Source: Heritagella sp051881655 (GTDB taxonomy: Bacteria; Bacillota; Clostridia; Oscillospirales; Acutalibacteraceae). Taken from it: DNA of 9,596 nt. This document shows positions 5,252-9,596 of this stretch, piece after piece. How positions within the stretch are numbered: the stretch's first letter is position 1; each line of letters begins with the position of its first letter. The notes under the pieces were generated by a model, which saw only the letters and a program-made list of their open reading frames with translations, did not search any database and was not told the origin of the DNA. The DNA lies in NCBI GenBank assembly GCA_051881655.1, contig JBJEQH010000164.1, positions 1 through 9,596 of the forward strand, given 5' to 3'. A program made the translations under genes and the position numbers.

Positions 5252-6286
5252 TTACAGCAGATCGGCCAGATCGTAGATCAGGCGCTCGGTCTTGTCCCAG
5301 CCGAGGCACGGATCCGTGATGGACTTGCCGTAGCAGCCGTCGCCGATCTTCTGGCTGCCGTCCTCCAGATAGCTCTCGACCATAAAGCCGCGCACCATGC
5401 TCTTGATTTCCGCGCTGTGGCGGCAGGAGTGCATCACTTCTTTGCAGATACGCACCTGTTCGAGGTACTGTTTGCCGGAGTTCGAGTGGTTGGCGTCCAC
5501 AATCACACCCATATTCTGCAGGCCCTTTTTCTGGTACCGCTCGTACAGCTTCATCAGGTCCTCATAGTGGTAGTTGGGGATATTCTTCCCGTCGCTGTCC
5601 ACCGAGCCGCGCAGGATCGCATGGGCCAGGGGATTGCCGGTGGTCTCCACTTCCCAGCCGCGATACTCGAATACATGGGGGTGCTGGGCGGCGGTGATGG
5701 AATTGAGCATCACGCTGATGTCACCGCTGGTGGGGTTTTTCATGCCCACAGGCACCTGGAAGCCGCTGGCGCACAGCCGGTGCTGCTGGTTCTCCACCGA
5801 ACGGGCGCCGATGGCCACATAGGCCAGCAGGTCGGACAAAAATTCGTAGTTTTCGGGGTACAGCGCTTCGTCCGCGCTGGTAAACCCGGTCTCCATCAGG
5901 GCGCGCAGATGCAGATCGCGCACCGCCAGCAGCCCGCGGGTCATATCCGATTTCTCGGTGGGATCGGGCTGATGGAACATCCCCTTGTACCCGTCACCGG
6001 TGGTGCGGGGCTTGTTGGTATAAATGCGGGGGATCAGCAGCAGCTTGTCCTTTACCTTCTCCTGCACAGGGCACAGGCGGTGGATGTACTCCAGCACCGC
6101 GTCCTCGCGGTCGGCCGAACAGGGCCCGATGATCAAAATCAGGCGGTCATCCTGACCGGTAAAGATTTTCTCGATCTCCTGATCGCGCTGGGCCTTTTTC
6201 TCCTTCAGGTCCGCGCGCAGGGGGAATTCCGATTTAATCTCCTCCGGCGTGGGCAGTTTGCGGTTCCACTTCATGGTCTTTTCCAT
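5252..6286 (-). CDS. aroF: 3-deoxy-7-phosphoheptulonate (DAHP) synthase, class I, copy 2
   Basis: Second class I DAHP synthase, 344 residues. By hand alignment 318 positions are the same as in copy 1, with no gaps. It keeps every active-site block listed for that copy (metal ligands C56, H267, E304, D325) and has the standard YGKSITD (K321). Of 26 differences, four are at residues 3-6, none at 7-103, 17 at 104-178, and five after that (252, 253, 255, 285, 321). At positions matching the E. coli AroG effector pocket it has Y147, C172, F176 and Q177. I chose ATG at 6286 (MEKTMKWNRK): it has AGGAGAGG upstream and gives the same length as the paralogue. An in-frame ATG ten codons earlier lies inside a leader hairpin. 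The gene is probably monocistronic, with its own promoter and a shared terminator. Different feedback sensitivity from copy 1 is likely but inferred. Confidence 0.95.
   Translation of the reverse strand: MEKTMKWNRKLPTPEEIKSEFPLRADLKEKKAQRDQEIEKIFTGQDDRLILIIGPCSADREDAVLEYIHRLCPVQEKVKDKLLLIPRIYTNKPRTTGDGYKGMFHQPDPTEKSDMTRGLLAVRDLHLRALMETGFTSADEALYPENYEFLSDLLAYVAIGARSVENQQHRLCASGFQVPVGMKNPTSGDISVMLNSITAAQHPHVFEYRGWEVETTGNPLAHAILRGSVDSDGKNIPNYHYEDLMKLYERYQKKGLQNMGVIVDANHSNSGKQYLEQVRICKEVMHSCRHSAEIKSMVRGFMVESYLEDGSQKIGDGCYGKSITDPCLGWDKTERLIYDLADLL
5991..6270 (-). repeat. 280-bp perfect direct repeat, unit 2 (5' part of DAHP synthase copy 2)
   Basis: Identical to 1850-2129 by direct reading. The rest of the two genes is similar but has scattered synonymous and non-synonymous changes. 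Identity that stops sharply inside the gene is more easily explained by recent gene conversion than by selection on protein sequence. Confidence 0.95.
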
Positions 6287-6306
6287 GTTTTTTCCTCTCC
6301 TCACAG

Positions 6307-6361
6307 CCCGGTCCATACCGGGTCATACAGAATCATCGAAAGCAGCGCCGCGGTGTGCGGC
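6307..6361 (-). promoter_or_regulatory. Two-hairpin 5' leader of DAHP synthase copy 2
   Basis: The predicted transcript leader of about 75 nt contains GCCGC-5 nt-GCGGC (6347-6361) and CCCGGT-4 nt-ACCGGG (6307-6312 with 6317-6322). The second hairpin ends about 8 nt before the ribosome binding site. Neither is followed by a U-tract, so an effect on translation or RNA stability is more likely than termination. Copy 1 has no such leader. The element TCGAAAG lies at 6336-6342. Confidence 0.5.
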
Positions 6362-6368
6362 AAAATTT

Positions 6369-6397
6369 ATTTTAGCACAAGAAAGATGGAAAGTAAA
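6369..6397 (-). promoter_or_regulatory. Promoter of DAHP synthase copy 2
   Basis: On the minus strand, TTTACT (6392-6397) lies 17 nt from TAAAAT (6369-6374), with TG one base before the -10 box (extended -10). Its sequence is unrelated to the copy 1 promoter outside the boxes, so the duplication or conversion did not include the promoter. Confidence 0.65.
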
Positions 6398-6445
6398 GAA
6401 GACACAACCCGCATCCTGTCCCTTTTTGGCGAAAGAATGCGGGCT
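6398..6445 (-). terminator. Probable terminator of mgtE
   Basis: A CCCGCAT/ATGCGGG stem (6437-6443 with 6408-6414) has a long ~22-nt inner loop. On the minus strand it is followed by TTGTGTCTTCTTT, a T-rich but interrupted tract that overlaps the -35 region of the next promoter. It lies ~38 nt after the mgtE stop. The long loop and imperfect tract make this a weaker call than the other terminators here. Confidence 0.5.
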
Positions 6446-6482
6446 TGTTTGAAATTTTGGAGCGTAGGTGTGAACGATCGGT

Positions 6483-7835
6483 TCAGAACGTCAGCAGGCA
6501 CGAAGCGATTTGGAAATACAGAATCAGGCTGGCGGCGTCCAGAATCGTCGAGATCAGGGGCGAAGCCATCAGCGTGGGATCCAGATGCACACAGCGGGCC
6601 GCGATGGGCAGCAGGCACCCCAGGGCCTTTGCCATAATCACAATGCCCATCACGCTCAACGCGACGACCAGGCAGATCATTTCCTTTCCCGGGTACATGA
6701 TAATCAGCCGGATATAGTTGACCAGCGCCAGTGCCGAGCCGCACAGAAGGGACACGCGGAATTCCTTCCACAGAACACGCAGGGCATCCCGGGGCTCTAT
6801 TTCCCCCAGGGTCATGCTGCGGATAATCATGGTACTGGCCTGACTGCCGGCGTTGCCGCCCGTACCGGTCAGCATGGGGATAAACGTGACCAGCAGCGGA
6901 ACCGAGGCAAATGCCGCTTCGTAATGTTCCAGAATACTGCCGGTGAACATGCTGCTGACCATCAGAACCAGCAGCCACACGATCCGGTTGCGCGCCAGGG
7001 TCAGAACGCTCATTTTCAGATACGGCTTTTCCGAAGGGGCGATAGCGGCGATCTTCTGAATATCCTCGGTGGCCTCCTGCTCCATGACGTCCACGGCGTC
7101 GTCTACGGTGACGATACCGACCAGCCGCGATTCGCTGTCCACCACCGGCAGGGCCAGCAGGTCATAGCGGTTAAAAAGCTGCGAGACCTCTTCGCTGTCC
7201 TCCGTGGTGGTCACCTGGATCACATTGTCGTCCATGATGTCGCGGATCACCGCTTCATATGGGTTCATCAGCAGATCCTTCAGGGTGATAACGCCGATCA
7301 GCTTGCGCTTTTCATCAATTACATAGCAGGTGTAAATCGTCTCTTTGTCCACGCCGTGCTGCCGGATATACTGAAAAGCGTCCTGCACGTTCATAGCGGC
7401 GCGCAGGGCCACATATTCGCTGGTCATAATGCTGCCGGCGCTGTTTTCCGGATATTTCAGGTACTGGTTAATCTGGTTGCGGGTCTGCGCAGTGGCCAGC
7501 CGGAGGATACGCCGCGCCACGTTGGCGGGCATCTCCTCCACCAGGTCGACAGCGTCATCCGTCGCCAGATCCTCGATAATCAGATTCAGCTCGGTATCGC
7601 TGATGCTGCTGACAATCTCTTCCTGTTGGTCCGGTTCCATACAGGCAAACACGTCGCTGGCCAAATCTTTCTGCAGAATCCGGAAAGTGGCCAGCGCCTT
7701 TTCGTGGGGCAGCTGGCTGATAAATTCGGCCACGTCCATCTCGTTCTTTTCATCGAGAATGGCCTTCAGCTTTTTGAACTGGCTTTTTTCCGCCAGCTCG
7801 TTCAGTTCGTCAAATTCCAGTTCCCAATCGCTCAA
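6483..7835 (-). CDS. mgtE: MgtE-type magnesium channel/transporter
   Basis: Mg2+-selective, Mg2+-gated channel of the inner membrane. At 450 residues it has the usual family length. Residues ~8-130 form the helical N domain (repeated LPHEKALATF-, LATDDAVDLVEEMP-type units). Residues ~134-260 hold two CBS domains (IGVITLKDLL, LVGIVTVDDAVDVM), the cytosolic Mg2+ sensor. From ~278 five membrane helices follow, with the signature PMLTGTGGNAGSQAS at ~320-334 and D433 in the last helix at the place of the pore Asp432 of Thermus MgtE. I chose the TTG at 7835 as start because GGAGGAG lies at ideal distance and it gives the family length. The frame continues upstream only to a GTG at 7946 with no ribosome site. 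Its ~475-nt leader carries an M-box riboswitch and terminator, so expression should fall when Mg2+ is plentiful. TGA of an overlapping 39-codon frame coincides with the start (TTGA). Confidence 0.95.
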   Translation of the reverse strand: MSDWELEFDELNELAEKSQFKKLKAILDEKNEMDVAEFISQLPHEKALATFRILQKDLASDVFACMEPDQQEEIVSSISDTELNLIIEDLATDDAVDLVEEMPANVARRILRLATAQTRNQINQYLKYPENSAGSIMTSEYVALRAAMNVQDAFQYIRQHGVDKETIYTCYVIDEKRKLIGVITLKDLLMNPYEAVIRDIMDDNVIQVTTTEDSEEVSQLFNRYDLLALPVVDSESRLVGIVTVDDAVDVMEQEATEDIQKIAAIAPSEKPYLKMSVLTLARNRIVWLLVLMVSSMFTGSILEHYEAAFASVPLLVTFIPMLTGTGGNAGSQASTMIIRSMTLGEIEPRDALRVLWKEFRVSLLCGSALALVNYIRLIIMYPGKEMICLVVALSVMGIVIMAKALGCLLPIAARCVHLDPTLMASPLISTILDAASLILYFQIASCLLTF

Positions 7836-7914
7836 TGTTCCTCTCCTCCGTTCCTCAAAAGGGGCCGATCCCCTATGAATGGACGGAACGCGCATGCGCA
7901 GAGAAACAGGCCGG

Positions 7915-8016
7915 TCAGCAGGGAATACCCACCAAAAGGAGAGCACACCATGCAGCCGTGGCTGTGTTTCTGCTTATGTGAATTCCGGCCGATCGATCAC
8001 CCGGGTTTCCTTCCAT
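7915..8016 (-). CDS. Possible 33-residue leader ORF between the M-box and mgtE
   Basis: A small frame after the riboswitch terminator and 79 nt before mgtE. It is preceded by a near-perfect Shine-Dalgarno, GGAGGTGA (8025-8032), 8 nt from its ATG at 8016. The peptide starts MEGNPGDRSAG, and its C-terminal half is fairly hydrophobic (TAAWCALLLVGIPC). I recognise no family. It would be made only from transcripts that read through the M-box terminator, so it could be a small membrane-associated protein, a leader peptide tuning mgtE translation, or chance. The strong ribosome site is the only positive evidence. A second overlapping frame (7832-7951, 39 codons) reaches the mgtE start but has no ribosome site. 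Confidence 0.35.
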   Translation of the reverse strand: MEGNPGDRSAGIHISRNTATAAWCALLLVGIPC

Positions 8017-8043
8017 GATGGCTCTCACCTCCCTGAAAACGAC

Positions 8044-8091
8044 ACAAAAAATTCCTCATTCCAGCAAAAAGGCCCAAGCGGAATGAGGAAT
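8044..8091 (-). terminator. Riboswitch-controlled intrinsic terminator upstream of mgtE
   Basis: On the minus strand, ATTCCTCATTCC pairs perfectly with GGAATGAGGAAT (8080-8091 with 8051-8062; 17-nt loop) and is followed by six T (8045-8050). It lies directly after the M-box and is its probable expression platform. Five bases of its 5' arm (TCATT) are complementary to AATGA in the 3' arm of M-box stem P1, a possible antiterminator seed (inference). Confidence 0.88.
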
Positions 8092-8119
8092 CCCCGAAAA
8101 ACTCCGTTCAAGCTTTAAC

Positions 8120-8302
8120 TTCGCAGGGCGCGCTGAAAATCAGCCCGGCTGTTTCATACAGCCGTGTCATTGCATTAGTCGATGCCTTCCTTGCGACATA
8201 GACTGTTAACCGGAACCAAAACGGTGTTTCCACCGTCCTGCGGCAGCAATCCCGGGGAAAAGCCCCTATCCCTGCGGTAGCCTCACCTACCGAATGACAA
8301 TT
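8120..8302 (-). promoter_or_regulatory. M-box (ykoK-type) magnesium riboswitch
   Basis: Read on the minus strand, this leader shows the conserved order of the M-box class: AGGTGAGGC (8280-8288), a variable stem, TGCTGCCG (8241-8248), the hairpin ACGGTGGAAACACCGT (8221-8236), GGTTAACAG (8203-8211), then GTCGC...GCATCGAC (8179-8198) and TAATGCAATG. Stem P1 can form from TGTCATT (8293-8299) and AATGACA (8165-8171). A further hairpin (GGCTGT/ACAGCC, ~8145-8163) precedes the terminator. In characterised members, Mg2+ binding compacts the aptamer and favours termination. Position ahead of mgtE, the classic M-box target, supports the call. Exact ends are approximate. Confidence 0.9.
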
Positions 8303-8315
8303 TGATTTCTCTCCC

Positions 8316-8345
8316 AGTATACGCCGCCGGCGGGGCGGTTGTCAA
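8316..8345 (-). promoter_or_regulatory. Promoter of the M-box/mgtE transcript
   Basis: On the minus strand, consensus TTGACA (8340-8345) lies 18 nt from TATACT (8316-8321). The spacer is very G+C-rich. Transcription would start near 8309, a few bases before stem P1 of the riboswitch. Confidence 0.85.
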
Positions 8346-8380
8346 TGAAGGGGAGAGAAATTCCTCAGAAAACAGAGAAC

Positions 8381-8405
8381 AAAAACCCCCCGCTTTTGCG
8401 GGGGG
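8381..8405 (-). terminator. Intrinsic terminator after the ECF S-component gene
   Basis: On the minus strand, an 8-bp CCCCCCGC/GCGGGGGG stem (8398-8405 with 8386-8393) with an AAAA loop is followed by TTTTTG. It lies 14 nt after the stop codon and separates this transcript from the mgtE promoter. Confidence 0.93.
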
Positions 8406-8419
8406 AGGAAGAGGAAGAA

Positions 8420-9013
8420 TCAGGCGGTTTTCAGGCCGCTGGTCTTCAGTGCGCGGCGCAGCGCCCAGTAAAGCGGAACGGCGATCACATCGGCCACAAC
8501 GGCGTTGAGCAGGGTAGCCCCAGCCTTGGTGTACAGAACGATCATAGCGGCATCCATCGAGCTGCCCGCTGCGACCTCTTTAATCACGGAATAGGTGAGA
8601 TACAGCGCGCAGTAAGTAAGAGAGCCGACCACGGCGCCCACAATCAGGCGGACCAGCGTGGGACCGTCGTGCTTTTTCGGGGCCGGAGACTCCTTCTTGC
8701 CGCTGTGTACAATCAGGCCGCAGACAAACGCCATCAGGAATTTGGTGACCAGGGTGACCGGGGAGCTGCTGAACCAGCCGCCCACAATGTCAAACAGGAA
8801 CGAACCGAAACCGGCCGCGCAGCCGCCGTACACCGGCCCCAGCAGCATACCGGACAGAATGCAGAACACATTGGCAAAGCCGATCATGGTGCGGTCGCCG
8901 CCCACGGGGATCTCAATTTTGAAGAAATAAGTGGCCACGAAGACCAAAGCCCCCATCAGGCCGGTAACCGCCAGATTGATCGTGTGGTTTTTGGAAAGAA
9001 CATTCACTTTCAT
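8420..9013 (-). CDS. ECF transporter S component (substrate-binding membrane subunit)
   Basis: A 197-residue integral membrane protein with about six hydrophobic segments (~12-30, 42-58, 61-78, 83-101, 118-139, 161-186). The blocks VGGDRTMIGFANVFCILSG, LLGPVYGG and AAGFGSFLFDIVGG followed by LVTKFLMAFVCGLI are typical of the ECF_trnsprt (DUF3816) group of vitamin-uptake S components. Such proteins bind a vitamin and work with a shared EcfT/EcfA module, normally encoded elsewhere. No A or T subunit is seen here. The substrate is not evident. The start is ATG at 9013 with GGAGGG 7-8 nt upstream; in-frame codons further upstream lie inside the preceding gene. It follows the YggS gene by 31 nt, probably in one operon. 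As YggS acts in vitamin B6 homeostasis, a B6 vitamer is one candidate substrate (weak inference). Confidence 0.85.
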   Translation of the reverse strand: MKVNVLSKNHTINLAVTGLMGALVFVATYFFKIEIPVGGDRTMIGFANVFCILSGMLLGPVYGGCAAGFGSFLFDIVGGWFSSSPVTLVTKFLMAFVCGLIVHSGKKESPAPKKHDGPTLVRLIVGAVVGSLTYCALYLTYSVIKEVAAGSSMDAAMIVLYTKAGATLLNAVVADVIAVPLYWALRRALKTSGLKTA

Positions 9014-9044
9014 TTCTATACCCTCCGTAAATTTAAAATAAAAA

Positions 9045-9596
9045 TTACTTTTTGGAGTAATCGCGGGCCCCATAAATGGCTGTGCCAATCCGCACCAGGG
9101 TGGCCCCCTCCAAAATAGCGTTCTCAAAGTCGCCGCTCATTCCCATGGACAGCTCCTGCATGCTCACACGGGGCAGAGAGAGCTCGCCGGCTTTTCGGAA
9201 CCATCCGGCCATCTGCCGCAGAAAACCGCGGTTCTGCTCCTCACTGGTGAGAACCGGCGGGATGGCCATCAGGCCCGTGACCCGGATATGGGGAAGAGAG
9301 GATGCATAGGTCAGCAAGGACAGCAGCTCGTCGGGGGCGACCCCGCTTTTGCTCGCTTCGCCGCCGATGTTCACCTCCAGAAAAACCGTCTGTGTCCGGT
9401 TTTGCTTCTCGGCCTCGCGCTCGATTACGTCCAACAGGCGTTGGGAGTCCACGCTCTCGATCACGTCGGCGCGGCCCACCACTTTTTTCACCTTGTTGGT
9501 CTGCAGATGGCCGATAAAGTGAACCTCCTTGCCCTCATAGGCACCGGCGTCATATTTTTCCACCAGCTCCTGCACGTGATTTTCCCCGAACAGGTC
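9045..9596 (-). CDS. yggS: YggS/PLPBP-family pyridoxal phosphate homeostasis protein, N-terminus outside window
   Basis: The last 183 residues of a family usually near 225-235 long; the frame runs off the window end. Recognised blocks are DLFGENHVQE, HFIGHLQTNKVK, ESVDS, EVNIGGEASKSG, GLMAIPP and the C-terminal LSMGMSGDFENAILEGATLVRIGTAIYGAR, which contains the PLP-phosphate-binding Ser/Gly region of the alanine-racemase-like barrel. The PLP-linked lysine lies in the missing N-terminal ~45 residues. These proteins carry PLP, have no known catalytic activity, and balance B6 vitamers and amino-acid pools in the cytoplasm. The stop is TAA at 9045-9047, 31 nt before the ECF S-component gene on the same strand. 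In many Bacillota the gene lies in the sepF/ylm cell-division cluster; its upstream neighbours cannot be seen here. Confidence 0.95.
   Translation of the reverse strand, partial: DLFGENHVQELVEKYDAGAYEGKEVHFIGHLQTNKVKKVVGRADVIESVDSQRLLDVIEREAEKQNRTQTVFLEVNIGGEASKSGVAPDELLSLLTYASSLPHIRVTGLMAIPPVLTSEEQNRGFLRQMAGWFRKAGELSLPRVSMQELSMGMSGDFENAILEGATLVRIGTAIYGARDYSKK

Noticed and set aside
1850..6270. The direct repeats as ends of a transposon or integrative element
   Set aside because: The repeats are coding sequence within two intact genes, and no transposase, integrase or terminal inverted repeat lies between or beside them.
6287..6316. Earlier in-frame ATG for DAHP synthase copy 2 (adds 10 residues)
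   Set aside because: The start codon lies inside the leader hairpin and has no Shine-Dalgarno. The ATG at 6286 has AGGAGAGG upstream and gives the same length as copy 1.
6510..8018. 502-codon open frame on the plus strand opposite mgtE
   Set aside because: It is antisense to the full mgtE coding region and its riboswitch leader. The composition is Gln/His-rich low-identity sequence, a reverse-strand shadow of a G+C-rich gene.
1..9596. CRISPR arrays, tRNA or rRNA genes, prophage or insertion sequences
   Set aside because: No short regularly spaced repeats, no tRNA-like cloverleaf with CCA-type end, and no transposase, phage or rRNA sequence was seen on reading both strands.

Overview
The window looks like a chromosomal segment of a Bacillota, class Clostridia bacterium, probably a gut Oscillospirales-type organism. 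That placement is an inference from the moderately high G+C, strong Shine-Dalgarno sites, a TTG start, an M-box riboswitch ahead of mgtE, an ECF-transporter S component and a glutamine-dependent-type NAD synthase. Nine protein genes are supported (two cut by the window edges), plus one possible small ORF. Most genes lie on the minus strand; the nadE tail and a TetR regulator lie on the plus strand.

Layout. 1-305: C-terminal end of nadE (+), closed by a bidirectional terminator. 382-969 (-): an XRE-type DNA-binding domain fused to what looks like a complete two-iron superoxide reductase (desulfoferrodoxin) module; this is the most unusual protein here. 1111-2145 (-): a class I DAHP synthase. 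2331-4456 (-): a two-gene unit of a DUF308/HdeD-like membrane protein followed by an intracellular GH79 (heparanase/beta-glucuronidase-like) glycosidase. 4600-5178 (+): a divergent TetR-family regulator, the likely controller of that unit. 5252-6286 (-): a second DAHP synthase, about 92% identical to the first at protein level. 6483-7835 (-): an MgtE magnesium channel/transporter. 7836-8345: its long leader, containing an M-box riboswitch, an intrinsic terminator and a possible small ORF. 8420-9596 (-): an ECF S component downstream of a YggS/PLPBP-type pyridoxal-phosphate homeostasis protein cut by the window end.

How the parts relate. The two DAHP synthases catalyse the same first step of the shikimate pathway. 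They share a 280-bp stretch with no mismatch, while 17 of their 26 amino-acid differences fall in residues 104-178. That segment includes several positions corresponding to the effector pocket of E. coli AroG, so the pair looks like isoenzymes with different feedback control plus recent gene conversion at one end. A 7-nt element (TCGAAAG as read on the plus strand) sits near the start of transcription of the XRE-superoxide reductase gene and of both DAHP synthase genes. This raises the hypothesis of a shared oxidative-stress or iron-dependent control. The GH79/DUF308/TetR cassette lies between the two direct aroF copies and could in principle be lost by recombination between them. mgtE appears to be under classic Mg2+ riboswitch control.
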